Below, piece after piece: positions 32,066-41,303 of a DNA stretch of 64,000 nucleotides. This DNA comes from Streptomyces sp. A3M-1-3. GTDB lineage: Bacteria > Actinomycetota > Actinomycetes > Streptomycetales > Streptomycetaceae. Under the pieces are notes generated by a model. It saw nothing but the letters and a program-made list of their open reading frames with translations, was not told the origin of the DNA and ran no database searches. The position numbers were made by a program, and so were the translations under genes. Positions within the stretch are counted from its first letter, which is position 1; each line of letters begins with the position of its first letter. Location of the stretch: contig NZ_JANAVP010000003.1 of assembly GCF_024213665.1 (NCBI RefSeq), positions 253,531 to 317,530 of the forward strand. The letters are read 5' to 3'.

Positions 32066-33091
32066 GTGACCGCACGGCTTGCCGACATCGCAACCCAGGC
32101 GGGGGTCAGCGAAGCCACAGTCAGCCGCGTGCTCAACGGCAAGCCCGGCGTGGCCGCGGGCACCCGCGAATCCGTCCTCGCCGCTCTCGACGTGCTCGGC
32201 TACGAACGCCCGGTGCGGCTCCGGCAGCGCAGCGCCGGCCTGGTCGGCCTGATAACGCCGGAACTCGACAACCCGATCTTCCCCGCGCTCGCCCAGGTCA
32301 TCGGCCAGGCCCTGACCCGGCAGGGCTACACGCCGGTTCTCGCCACCCAGACGCCCGGCGGTTCCACCGAGGACGAGCTCACCGAGATGCTGGTGGATCG
32401 CGGGGTCTCCGGGATCATCTTCGTCTCGGGCCTGCACGCCGACACCACCGCCGACATGCAGCGCTACGACCAACTGCGCGGCCAGGGCGTCCCATACGTC
32501 CTGCTCGGCGGCTTCTCACCCAAGGTCAAAGCGCCGTTCGTCTCCCCCGACGACCGGGCCGCCATGCAGCTGGCGGTGACCCATCTGGTCTCGCTCGGCC
32601 ACACCCGGATCGGCCTTGCGGTCGGCCCGAAGCGCTTCGTCCCCGTCCTGCGGAAGATCGAGGGCTTCCAGCAGGCGTTGCAGGAACAACTCGGCCTCGC
32701 GCCCGAGGAGTCCGACCAGCTCATCCAGCACTCCCTCTATACCCTCGAGGGCGGCCAGGCCGCCGCGTCCTCGCTGATCGAGCTGGGCTGCACCGCCATC
32801 GTGTGCGCCAGCGACATGATGGCGCTGGGCGCGATCCGGGCCGCGCGCGGACGCGGCCTCGGCGTGCCGCGCGACGTCTCCGTGGTGGGCTTCGACGACT
32901 CCCCGCTCATAGCGTTCACGGACCCACCGCTGACCACCATCCGGCAGCCGGTCCAGGCCATGGGGCAGGCCGCGGTCCGCACGCTGCTCGAAGAGATCAG
33001 CGGAACCCCTGCTCCGCACAGCGAGTTCGTGTTCATGCCGGAGCTGGTGGTACGGGGCTCAACCGCCTCGGGGCCCGTACAGCGGCCCTGA
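32066..33091 (+). CDS. malR: LacI-family maltose regulator MalR
   Basis: 341 residues from GTG 32066 (TARLADIATQAGVSEATVSR is the HTH; NGKPGVAAGTRESVLAALDV follows). ATG 32042 is an alternative start, but no Shine-Dalgarno serves either. TACAGT (32052-32057) ends eight bases before the GTG, which suggests a leaderless transcript inside the aglA2-malR unit. The effector domain closes with VVGFDDSPLIAFTDPPLTTI and FMPELVVRGSTAS. It matches Streptomyces MalR/Reg1, repressor of malEFG and amylase genes, whose sites carry CTTGCAAG-like repeats such as those at 14588, 14702 and 30059-30219. Confidence 0.92.
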   Translation: MTARLADIATQAGVSEATVSRVLNGKPGVAAGTRESVLAALDVLGYERPVRLRQRSAGLVGLITPELDNPIFPALAQVIGQALTRQGYTPVLATQTPGGSTEDELTEMLVDRGVSGIIFVSGLHADTTADMQRYDQLRGQGVPYVLLGGFSPKVKAPFVSPDDRAAMQLAVTHLVSLGHTRIGLAVGPKRFVPVLRKIEGFQQALQEQLGLAPEESDQLIQHSLYTLEGGQAAASSLIELGCTAIVCASDMMALGAIRAARGRGLGVPRDVSVVGFDDSPLIAFTDPPLTTIRQPVQAMGQAAVRTLLEEISGTPAPHSEFVFMPELVVRGSTASGPVQRP

Positions 33092-33186
33092 CAGGGAGGG
33101 CTCGTTCTCAGGGTGGAGGGAATGCACCGAAGACCAGTCCGGGGGATGATCGATGGTGGCACGCCCATCTGGCAGACTCTCTCCCC

Positions 33187-34080
33187 ATGGGTGAAGCGAC
33201 CGTGAAGACACTGGAAGGCCGGACGGCCACCACGCCACCCATCGTGGACGAGGACCGCCCGGCCTCGAAGCGTGCACGCGCCCTCCTCGGCCGGGTCCGG
33301 TCGCCGCGTCGTCCGCGACTCTGGTTCGAAATCCTGCTGATCGCGGTCAGTTACTGGACGTACTCGCTCATCCGCAATGCGGTACCGGAGCAGAAGGCCG
33401 CCGCCCTGCGCAACGCCGACTGGATCTGGAGCGCCGAGCACACGCTCGGTCTCGCCTTCGAGCAGACGGTCAACCACGCGGTGAACTCGGTGACATGGCT
33501 GATCGTCACCATGAACTACTACTACGCGACACTGCACTTCATCGTGACCATCGGCGTACTGGTCTGGCTCTACCGCTGGCATCCCGGCCGGTACGCCGCC
33601 ACCAGGACCGTGCTCTTCTCGACCACGGGTGTCGCTCTGGTCGGTTACTACCTGTATCCGCTCGCGCCGCCACGGCTGATGAACGGGCAGAACTTCATCG
33701 ACACGGTGCTGGTGCACCACACGTGGGGTTCGATGGCCTCGGGCAACTTCAAGAACATGTCGAACCAGTACGCCGCGATGCCGTCCATGCACATCGGCTG
33801 GTCGCTGTGGTGCGGGATCACCATCTTCGCGCTGGCATCTGCACCCTGGGCGAAGATCCTGGGCCTCCTCTACCCGACGCTGACCCTGGTCGTCATCGTG
33901 GCCACCGCCAACCACTTCTGGCTGGACGCGGTGGGCGGCCTGCTGTGCCTGGCGTTCGGTTACCTGCTGTCGTACGGCTGGTACGGCGCGCTCCCGCAGC
34001 TGCTGCCGAAGCTGGTCGAGGACCAGCCCCGGCAGCAGCAGAGCGAAGACGGCCTGCTGCCGGAGCGCGTCCGCGTTTAG
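33187..34080 (+). CDS. PAP2-superfamily membrane phosphatase/transferase
   Basis: 297 residues, ATG 33187; CAGACT eight bases upstream may be a -10 box of a leaderless mRNA. Six membrane helices are visible. Catalytic PAP2 elements: YLYPLAPPRLMNGQNF, AAMPSMHIGWSLWCG (His nucleophile region, motif 2) and NHFWLDAVGG (motif 3). This is the PAP2_3/inositol phosphorylceramide synthase-like subset common in actinomycetes, acting on lipid phosphates or head-group transfer at the outer membrane face. It converges on the amidohydrolase gene. Confidence 0.86.
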   Translation: MGEATVKTLEGRTATTPPIVDEDRPASKRARALLGRVRSPRRPRLWFEILLIAVSYWTYSLIRNAVPEQKAAALRNADWIWSAEHTLGLAFEQTVNHAVNSVTWLIVTMNYYYATLHFIVTIGVLVWLYRWHPGRYAATRTVLFSTTGVALVGYYLYPLAPPRLMNGQNFIDTVLVHHTWGSMASGNFKNMSNQYAAMPSMHIGWSLWCGITIFALASAPWAKILGLLYPTLTLVVIVATANHFWLDAVGGLLCLAFGYLLSYGWYGALPQLLPKLVEDQPRQQQSEDGLLPERVRV

Positions 34081-34098
34081 CCCTGCCATGTGCCGCGT

Positions 34099-35676
34099 TC
34101 AGCCCCGGTACGTGACGCGCCCGCCGGTCATGGTCAGCCGTACCGGCGCCTCGGCCAGTTCGTCCGCGGGGGCCTCGACCGGGTCCAGGCCCAGCGCCGT
34201 CAGGTCGGCCCGGTAGCCCGGAGCGACACGGCCGGCCACGTCCTGCTCCCCCGCCGCGAGCGCCGCGTGCGAGGTGCAGCCCTCCAGGGCCATCAGCCCG
34301 GTCAGCGCACGGCCGGGCGCGGCGGCGCCCCTCGGCGCCAGCGCCGTGGCCAGCACCTGGCGTACGTCGTAATGGGCGATCGGCCAGTCCGAGCCGAGCG
34401 CCAGCACCGCGCCCGCGTCGCGCAGATCCCGGCAGCGCCAGGCGCGGCCGGCCCGCTCGTCACCGAGCCGCTTGGACCATTCGTCGGTGCGGTCGGCGCG
34501 GGTGTACGCGGTGTGCGGCGGCTGCATGGAGGCGATGACACCCAGCGCGGCGAACCGTGCGATCTCCTGGTCGGGCACGGTCTCGATGTGCTCGATCCGG
34601 TGCCGGAGCCGGCCGCTCGCCCCCAGTGACTCCACGGTGTCCAGGACGTGGCGGACGGCGGCGTCGCCGATTGCGTGCGTGGCAGTCCGTACGCCCGCCT
34701 CGTGGAGCCGGCGTACGGCCTTGGTGTACGCGGCCGGGTCGGGCCAGAACGCGTCGGTGCCCTGGCCGTGGCAGTCGGCGTCCTCCAGCCATGCGGTGCC
34801 GCCCTCGACCGTGCCGTCCATGAAGAACTTCACCCCGCCGACCCCCCAGTGCCGGCCGCCGCGCAGCTGGAGGTCGACCAGCTCCTCCAGGTCGTCCTCG
34901 CCCGCGCCGGGCATGCACCAGGGCGCGAGGCGCAGCCGTACCGGGAGGTGGGTCTGCGCCTCCAGCGAGGCGAGCAGCTCCGGCACGTCCCCGTCGCCGA
35001 GGTCCATCACATGGGCGCCGGTCAGTCCGGTTGCCGCCATGCCGTCCAGCAGCCCGAGCAGCCGGGCCCGGCGCTCGGCCGGCGCCGGCTTGGGTACCAG
35101 GACGGAGACCAGGTCCATGGCGGCGTGCTCGATCAGGTGGCCGGTCGGGCGGCCGCCGGAGTCGCAGACCACGGTGGCGCGCTGGGCGAACGCCCGCGGG
35201 CCGGTGACTCCGGCGGCGGCCAGGGCGGCGCCGCTGACCAGGGCGGAGTGCCCGTCGTAGAGGCGGATGAACGCGGGGGCGCCGGCGAGTACGTCCTCGA
35301 CGAGCGCCCGGTCGACGGGCCGGCCGCCGAAGGCGTTGTGGTCGAGCCCCCAGCCGACGACCCAGCCGTCGTTGCGGGGAGCCGTACGGAGGGCGGCCCG
35401 GAGCTGGTCCGGGTCGCCGACGCCGGACAGGTCGAGGCCGGTGGCCATCTCGATGCCCCATACGGGGTGGCTGTGGCCGTCGGTCAGGCCGGGGGTGAGG
35501 GTCGCCCCGGCCAGGTCGACGACCTCGGTGCCGGGTCCGCGCCAGTCGCGTACGTCGGCGTCGTCGCCGACCGCGACGATCTCGCCCGCCCGGACGGCTA
35601 CCGCGCCGGCTCTGGGGCGGGCCGGATCGAGGGTGTGGACGCGGGCTCCGGTCAGGACGGTGTCGGCAGCGGGCAC
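34099..35676 (-). CDS. Amidohydrolase (YtcJ-like)
   Basis: 525 residues from GTG 35676 after AAGGAG. Metal-dependent amidohydrolase of the YtcJ/amidohydrolase-3 type: TPGLTDGHSHPVWG (HxH metal pair, about 62-75), GVKFFMDGTVEGGTAW (the carbamylated-Lys region), RTATHAIGDAAVRHVL (His), RIEHIETV and ALGSDWPIAHYDVR (Asp). Substrate unknown; relatives hydrolyse N-acyl or cyclic amide bonds. It overlaps the upstream permease by 25 bases, so the two are translationally coupled and the permease probably imports its substrate. Confidence 0.88.
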   Translation of the reverse strand: MPAADTVLTGARVHTLDPARPRAGAVAVRAGEIVAVGDDADVRDWRGPGTEVVDLAGATLTPGLTDGHSHPVWGIEMATGLDLSGVGDPDQLRAALRTAPRNDGWVVGWGLDHNAFGGRPVDRALVEDVLAGAPAFIRLYDGHSALVSGAALAAAGVTGPRAFAQRATVVCDSGGRPTGHLIEHAAMDLVSVLVPKPAPAERRARLLGLLDGMAATGLTGAHVMDLGDGDVPELLASLEAQTHLPVRLRLAPWCMPGAGEDDLEELVDLQLRGGRHWGVGGVKFFMDGTVEGGTAWLEDADCHGQGTDAFWPDPAAYTKAVRRLHEAGVRTATHAIGDAAVRHVLDTVESLGASGRLRHRIEHIETVPDQEIARFAALGVIASMQPPHTAYTRADRTDEWSKRLGDERAGRAWRCRDLRDAGAVLALGSDWPIAHYDVRQVLATALAPRGAAAPGRALTGLMALEGCTSHAALAAGEQDVAGRVAPGYRADLTALGLDPVEAPADELAEAPVRLTMTGGRVTYRG

Positions 35677-37151
35677 GGCGGCTCTCCTTGCAGGTTCGGG
35701 TCGGCTGTGTGGGTCGGGGGCGGGGGCTCGGCGGCGAAGTTCGCGTACACCTCGGGCCTGCGGCGGCGCAGCCGGAAGGCGAGGGCGATGCCGAGCAGGA
35801 AGACGGCGGGGACGAGTGCGACGAGGACGGTGTTGACGGTGCTGGAGGCACCCGTGAACAGGTCGACCTTCGAGACGACCAGGACGATCGCGGCAGCCAG
35901 CAGCACGGCCGCGACGACCGGGGCGACCACGGTGCGCAGGACGCCCTCCTGGTGGCTGATCCGGCGGAAGTAGATCGGTATGGCGATCGCGGCGAGCAGC
36001 TGGAGCGCCATCAGGCCGATTCCGCCGGGGGTGTTCACCCAGAGCAGCAGCTGCGTGTACGGGTCGGCGCCGGCCGCCGCGAAGCCGAGTACGACCGCGA
36101 GGCCGAGGACGGTCTGGGCGATGCCCGCGACGTACGGCGAGCGGTGGCGCGCATGGACCTTGCCGAGTACGGGCGGCAGTACGCCTTCCTCGGCGAGGGC
36201 GAGTCCGTAGCGGTTGATGGCGTTGTGGAAGGCGAGGAGGGAGGCGAGGACGCTGGTGACGATGAAGATGTGCATCAGGTCCGCGGCCCAGCCGCCGACG
36301 AAGGTGGTGATCGCGGCGAAGAAGAGGCCGCCGGGGTCGTCGGCCGCGGCCTTGACGACGGCGTCGTTCCCGAACGCCTGGATCACGGTCCAGACGACGA
36401 AGGCGTAGAAGAGGCCGAGGAAGCAGACGGCGATATAGGTGGCGCGGGGAATGGTGCGGCCGGGATCGCGGGCCTCCCGCCGGTAGATGACGGTGGACTC
36501 GAAGCCGGTGAAGGCGGTGAACGCGAAGGCGAGGACGGCGGCGGTGCCCGGGACCAGGACATTGCCGGGGGTGAAGGAGGCGAGGGAGAGGCCGTCCGCG
36601 CCGCCCTTGAACAGCACTCCGCCCGCGAGCAGGACGAGAATGCCGGTCTCGGCGAGCAGCAGGATGCCGAGGAGCTTGGCGCCGAAGTCGATGGAGCGGA
36701 AGCCGCCGTACCAGATGAGCAGAAGTCCGGCGAGGGACACCGGCAGCCAGGGGATGTCGATGCCCCACAGGGCGTGGGCGGTGTCGACGGTGGCGGTGCC
36801 CAGCAGGCCGTACACACCGATCTCCATGCCGTTGTAGCCGAGCATGGCCAGCAGGGCTGCGGCGATTCCGACTGGCTTGCCCAGGCCCTGGGTGATGTAC
36901 GCGTAGAAGGCGCCGCCGCTGCGGACGTGGCGGCTCATGGTGGTGAACCCGACGGCGAAGATCGCCAGGGTGATTCCGGCGAGCAGATAGCCGGCGGGCG
37001 CGCCGATGCCGCCGAGCACGATGGCGATCGGGGCGACGCCGGCCATCACGGTGAGCGGGGCGGCTGCCGAGACCACGAAGAACGAGATGTCGGCGGTGGA
37101 GAGGGTGGCGCGGCGGAGCGAGGGGGGTCTTTCCTGGGTGTTCTCGGGCAT
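35652..37151 (-). CDS. APC-family amino acid/amine permease
   Basis: 499 residues, about 12 membrane helices. The first APC helix signature is SAAAPLTVMAGVAPIAIVLG (about 28-47), then SGGAFYAYITQGLGKPVG and FTAFTGFESTVIYRREARD, typical of the amino acid-polyamine-organocation family. A hydrophilic C-terminal tail (EPPPPTHTADPNLQG) follows helix 12. Its 3' end overlaps the amidohydrolase start by 25 bases. A TetR gene starts 138 bases away in the opposite direction, with a good palindrome between, so local substrate-induced control is likely. Confidence 0.9.
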   Translation of the reverse strand: MPENTQERPPSLRRATLSTADISFFVVSAAAPLTVMAGVAPIAIVLGGIGAPAGYLLAGITLAIFAVGFTTMSRHVRSGGAFYAYITQGLGKPVGIAAALLAMLGYNGMEIGVYGLLGTATVDTAHALWGIDIPWLPVSLAGLLLIWYGGFRSIDFGAKLLGILLLAETGILVLLAGGVLFKGGADGLSLASFTPGNVLVPGTAAVLAFAFTAFTGFESTVIYRREARDPGRTIPRATYIAVCFLGLFYAFVVWTVIQAFGNDAVVKAAADDPGGLFFAAITTFVGGWAADLMHIFIVTSVLASLLAFHNAINRYGLALAEEGVLPPVLGKVHARHRSPYVAGIAQTVLGLAVVLGFAAAGADPYTQLLLWVNTPGGIGLMALQLLAAIAIPIYFRRISHQEGVLRTVVAPVVAAVLLAAAIVLVVSKVDLFTGASSTVNTVLVALVPAVFLLGIALAFRLRRRRPEVYANFAAEPPPPTHTADPNLQGEPPCPLPTPS

Positions 37152-37201
37152 GGCGAGGAGAAGCCCTTCTGCTGCGGCGGGGGACGGAGAGCGGGAGGCA
37201 G

Positions 37202-37222
37202 AAACCTAAAGGCTTTCGGTTT
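37202..37222. promoter_or_regulatory. Palindromic operator between permease and TetR
   Basis: The 21-base dyad AAACC-T-AAAG-G-CTTT-C-GGTTT pairs at 9 of 10 arm positions around a central G. It lies between the divergent APC permease and TetR genes, the expected place for a TetR operator controlling both. Confidence 0.65.
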
Positions 37223-37289
37223 GCGGCAATGTAGCCTCCGTCTGGGCATACGGGAAGACCTCACGGAACGTGACGGAGAGAGCGGGAAC

Positions 37290-37910
37290 ATGGGACGACC
37301 GCGGACACCCCTGCTGGACCGGGAGCGCATCACCACGACGGCGCTCCAACTCGTCGCCGAACAGGGCGATTTCAGCGTCCCCCAGATCGCCCGGCGGCTC
37401 GGGGCGCAGACCGGATCGGTGTACCACCACGTGGACGGGCGCGGCGGGGTCGTCGAACTGATGCGGGAGCGGGTGTGCGACGCGATCGACGGCGGCACAC
37501 TGGACGTGGAGCCGTGGGACCGCGCGATGGCGGCGTGGGCGCGCTCCTACCGGGCCGCCTTCGCCGCGCACCCCCGGGTGATCCCGCTGCTGATGACCAC
37601 CCCGGTGCGGGCCCCGAAGGTGCTCGCCCAGTACGAGCGGGCCGTACGGCTGCTGCGCGGCGCCGGCTTCGCGAACCCCGACGTCATGACGGTCATCATC
37701 GCCCTGGAGAACCTGGTGCTCGGCTCGGCGCTGGACCTGGCGGCCCCCGAGACGATGTGGGAACTCCCGGACGACACGAGCACCCCCGAGCTGGCCCGCG
37801 CCCTGTCGGCGGTTGGCGCGGGCCGCGCGGAGGCGGCCTTCGACCTGGCCCTGACCGCGTTCCTGACCCACTGCCGGACCCTGCTGCCGAAGGCACCCGC
37901 ACCGGACTGA
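37290..37910 (+). CDS. TetR family transcriptional regulator
   Basis: 206 residues from ATG 37290. HTH: ITTTALQLVAEQGDFSVPQI then ARRLGAQTGSVYHHVDGRGG. The C-terminal domain (RVIPLLMTTPVRAPKVLAQY; ENLVLGSALDLAAPE) resembles TetR_C-type effector domains but no ligand can be named. Divergent to the APC permease-amidohydrolase pair and next to a 21-base palindrome, it probably represses that pair and itself. The following 248 bases to glnE hold no gene; I see only short GC hairpins there. Confidence 0.88.
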   Translation: MGRPRTPLLDRERITTTALQLVAEQGDFSVPQIARRLGAQTGSVYHHVDGRGGVVELMRERVCDAIDGGTLDVEPWDRAMAAWARSYRAAFAAHPRVIPLLMTTPVRAPKVLAQYERAVRLLRGAGFANPDVMTVIIALENLVLGSALDLAAPETMWELPDDTSTPELARALSAVGAGRAEAAFDLALTAFLTHCRTLLPKAPAPD

Positions 37911-38158
37911 CCTCGGTCCGCCAGGTCGGGGCGGCGGCCGGCCGTGGGCACGTGCCGGCGCCGCACAGCCGCACCAGCCCGGTCGGGGGTCCGGGAAGCG
38001 CCGCCCGCTCGGCGGCGGGAGCCCGTCGCTTGGCACGGCACCCGCGCCCCGCAAGCCGCGGGCGCCCGGCCGCGGCCCGGGCTTGCCGCGCCACGCGGCG
38101 GAGCCGCACATCGATGCAGCGGGAAGGGGCGGGGTCGGGCAAACGCCCCGCGGACCCC

Positions 38159-41100
38159 CTACGCCCCGTAGAACAGCTCCTCGACGACCGCCCGGGCGCG
38201 CCGCGTCGTACGCCGGTAGTCGTCGATCAGCTCGCCCGCGCGGCCCGGGCCGTACCCCAAGTACCGTCCCACCGCCGCCAGTTCGCGCCCGTCCGACGGG
38301 AACGTGTCGCCCGCCCGGCCACGTACCAGCATCACCGCGTTCCGTACGCGCGTCGCCAGCACCCATGCCTCGTCCAGGATCTGCGCGTCCTCGGTCGCCA
38401 TCAGGCCCGCCGCATGCGCGGCGGCCAGCGCCTCGCGGGTCCGGGTGGTGCGCAGGCCCGGCTCCGCCCAGCCGTGCCGCATCTGCACCAGCTGGACCGT
38501 CCACTCGACATCGCTCAGCCCGCCCCGGCCGAGCTTGGTGTGCAGCGTCGGGTCGGCGCCGCGCGGCATCCGCTCCGACTCCATCCGGGCCTTCAGCCGG
38601 CGGATCTCACGTACTGCGTCCTCGCCCAGCCCTTCCGCCGGATACCGCAGCGGATCGATGAGGTCGACAAAGCTCCGGCCCAGCTCCTCGTCGCCCGCCA
38701 TCGGCGCGGCCCGCAGCAGGGCCTGGCTCTCCCAGACCAGGGACCAACGCCGGTAGTACGCGGCGTACGAGGCGAGCGTCCGTACCAGCGGCCCGCTCTT
38801 GCCCTCCGGTCGCAGATCCGCGTCGATGAGCAACGGCGGGTCGGCTGTGGGCAGTTGGAGCAGGCGGCGCATTTCCGTGACGATGATCTGCGCGGCCTTG
38901 GCGGCCTCGTGCTCGGCGACCCCCTCGCGCGGTTCGTGGACGAACAGCACATCCGCGTCCGAGCCGTACGCGAGCTCCTGGCCGCCGAAGCGGCCCATGC
39001 CGATGACCGCGAAGCGCGCAGGCAGCGTGTCGCCCCACTGCTCACGTACGGCGGCCCGCAGCGCACCGGCGACCGTCGCCGCGTTGAGGTCCGTGACGGC
39101 CTTGCCGACCAGGTCGACCAGCGCGCCGGGGTCCTCCTCGGCGGGGCTGTCCTCGGTCCCGTACGAGCCGATGATGTCGGCCGCGGCGGTACGGAACAGC
39201 TCCCGCCGCCGCACCCCGCGCGCCGCCGCGACCGCGCCCTCTGCGGTGTCCGCACGGTTGACCGCGGCCAGGATCTCCTGCTCCAGGTGATCGCGGCCGC
39301 GCGGCCTCAGCCCCCCGGGGGCGCCGAGCAGGGCGACCGCCTCGGGCGCCCGCAGCAGCAGGTCGGGGGCGAACCGCCCGGCCGACAGCACGCGGGCGAG
39401 GTTCTCGGCGGCAGCGCCCGTGTCGCGCAGCAGCCGCAGATACCAGGGCGTCTTGCCGAGCGCGTCGGACACCTTGCGGAAGCCGAGCAGGCCCGCGTCG
39501 GGGTCGGCCGAGTCCGCGAACCAGCCGAGCAGGACGGGCAGCAGCGTGCGCTGGATCGCCGCCTTGCGGGACACCCCCGAGGCGAGCGCCTCCAGATGCC
39601 GCAGCGCGGCGGCGGGGTCCGCGTAGCCGAGGGCCTCCAGCCGCTGGCCGGCCGCCGTTGGACTCAGCCGGGTCTCGCCGGGCGCGAGCTGCGCGACGGC
39701 GTCGAGCAGCGGCCGGTAGAAGAGCTTCTCGTGCAGCCGGCGCACCACCGATGCGTGCCGCCTCCATGCCTGGTTCAGCTCGGCCACCGGATCGGTGCGC
39801 AGACCGAGCGATCGCCCGAGCCGCCGCAGATCGGCCTCGTCCTCGGGTACGAGGTGGGTGCGGCGCAGCCGGTAGAGCTGGATGCGGTGTTCCATCGCCC
39901 GCAGGAAGCGGTACGCCTCGTCCAGCTGCGCGGCGTCCGCCCGCCCGACATAGCCGCCGGCCGCCAGCGCCTGGAGAGCGTCCAGGGTCGTCCCGCTGTG
40001 CAGCGTGGCGTCGCTGCGCCCGTGCACCAACTGCAGGAGCTGTACGGCGAATTCGACGTCCCGCAGCCCGCCGGGACCGAGCTTGAGCTCGCGTTCCACC
40101 TGCGCGGCGGGGATGTTGTCGACCACCCGTCGGCGCATCTTCTGCACGTCGGGGACGAAGTTCTCGCGCTCGGCGGCCTGCCACACCAGCGGCGCCACCG
40201 CGTCCTCGTACTCGGCGCCCAGTTCGGGATCGCCCGCCACGGCCCGGGCCTTCAGCAGCGCCTGGAACTCCCAGGTCTTGGCCCAGCGCTGGTAGTAGGC
40301 GAGATGCGAGGACAGCGTGCGCACCAGCGGGCCGTTCCTGCCCTCGGGACGCAGGTTGGCGTCGACCGGCCAGATCGTGCCCTCGACCGTCGTCTCGGAG
40401 CAGATCCGCATCAGGTGGGAGGCGAGCCGGGTGGCGGCGCGCAGCGCCTTGCCCTCGTCCGCGCCGTTCGCGCCGTTCGCGCCGTTCGCGGGCTCGCCGA
40501 CGAAGATGACGTCCACGTCGGAGACGTAGTTCAGCTCGTGGCCGCCGCACTTGCCCATCGCGATGACCGCGAGCCGGCACATCGCGGCGTCCTCGGGAGC
40601 GGCCGCGCGGGCGATCGCGAGAGCCGCCCGCAGCGTCGCCGTGGCCAGGTCGGCCAGCTCGGCCGCCGCCTGCGCGACATCGGTCGTACCGCAGACGTCA
40701 CGTGCCGCTATCGCCAGCAGGCAGCGGCGGTAGGCGATGCGCAGCGAGACGGGGTCGGTCGCCTCGGCCAGACCGCGCTCGAACTCCTCGACGCCGGGGT
40801 GCAGGTCGGCCGACTCGTAGGTGACCAGCGCGTGCCAGTCGCGCGGATGCCGGGCCAGGTGGTCGCCCAGCGCCTCGGAGGCGCCGAGCACCCCGAGCAG
40901 CCGGTCACGCAGCGGCTTCGCCCTGACCAGGGTGGAGAGCAGAGCCCGCCGCTCCTCCGGGTCCTGGGCCTCCACCAGCCGTACGAGCCCGCGCAGCGCG
41001 AGATCGGGGTCGGCGGTGACGCCGAGGGCGTCGAGCAGCACCGGATCGGTGCGTACGGAGGACAGCTCGGGGGTGTCGAGCAGCCGCCCGGCGGCGGACG

Positions 41101-41167
41101 GATCGGTGAAGCCGTGCCGCAGCAGCCGGGTGAACGTACTGCTCCTGCGCCCGGGAACCGAAGTCAT
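38159..41167 (-). CDS. glnE: Bifunctional glutamine synthetase adenylyltransferase/deadenylase
   Basis: 1002 residues, full length for actinobacterial GlnE. Two nucleotidyltransferase halves are evident: the deadenylase half with GKCGGHELNYVSDVDVIFVG (~205) and the adenylyltransferase half with GRFGGQELAYGSDADVLFVH (~724), each giving the GG-x-E-L and D-x-D metal motifs. KLGRGGLSDVEWTVQLVQM and LGPGGLRDVEFAVQLLQL mark the following helical parts. It adds or removes AMP on a tyrosine of GlnA in response to nitrogen state. A three-fold 9-bp repeat (40461-40487) codes an ANGANGANGA loop right after the first DxD motif. It is divergent to the PNPOx-like gene. Confidence 0.97.
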   Translation of the reverse strand: MTSVPGRRSSTFTRLLRHGFTDPSAAGRLLDTPELSSVRTDPVLLDALGVTADPDLALRGLVRLVEAQDPEERRALLSTLVRAKPLRDRLLGVLGASEALGDHLARHPRDWHALVTYESADLHPGVEEFERGLAEATDPVSLRIAYRRCLLAIAARDVCGTTDVAQAAAELADLATATLRAALAIARAAAPEDAAMCRLAVIAMGKCGGHELNYVSDVDVIFVGEPANGANGANGADEGKALRAATRLASHLMRICSETTVEGTIWPVDANLRPEGRNGPLVRTLSSHLAYYQRWAKTWEFQALLKARAVAGDPELGAEYEDAVAPLVWQAAERENFVPDVQKMRRRVVDNIPAAQVERELKLGPGGLRDVEFAVQLLQLVHGRSDATLHSGTTLDALQALAAGGYVGRADAAQLDEAYRFLRAMEHRIQLYRLRRTHLVPEDEADLRRLGRSLGLRTDPVAELNQAWRRHASVVRRLHEKLFYRPLLDAVAQLAPGETRLSPTAAGQRLEALGYADPAAALRHLEALASGVSRKAAIQRTLLPVLLGWFADSADPDAGLLGFRKVSDALGKTPWYLRLLRDTGAAAENLARVLSAGRFAPDLLLRAPEAVALLGAPGGLRPRGRDHLEQEILAAVNRADTAEGAVAAARGVRRRELFRTAAADIIGSYGTEDSPAEEDPGALVDLVGKAVTDLNAATVAGALRAAVREQWGDTLPARFAVIGMGRFGGQELAYGSDADVLFVHEPREGVAEHEAAKAAQIIVTEMRRLLQLPTADPPLLIDADLRPEGKSGPLVRTLASYAAYYRRWSLVWESQALLRAAPMAGDEELGRSFVDLIDPLRYPAEGLGEDAVREIRRLKARMESERMPRGADPTLHTKLGRGGLSDVEWTVQLVQMRHGWAEPGLRTTRTREALAAAHAAGLMATEDAQILDEAWVLATRVRNAVMLVRGRAGDTFPSDGRELAAVGRYLGYGPGRAGELIDDYRRTTRRARAVVEELFYGA

Positions 41168-41303
41168 CCCGCCGCCTCCGTCCGATCAAGGTCCGGCCGA
41201 TCAAGGTCCGGTTCCCGAGCCTAACGGGTGCACCGATGAGTTCCGCGGGCGCGACCGGTCCACACTGAAACCGAAAAGGGATCCCGAGCGGAAGGACACA
41301 GCC

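Noticed and set aside
35688..37910. A 740-codon plus-strand frame ending in the TetR
   Set aside because: Only the last 206 codons are the TetR; the rest is antisense to the APC permease.
37475..41224. A 1249-codon plus-strand open frame opposite glnE
   Set aside because: Shadow of glnE; no motif, and it runs through the intergenic region and the TetR 3' end in a different frame.
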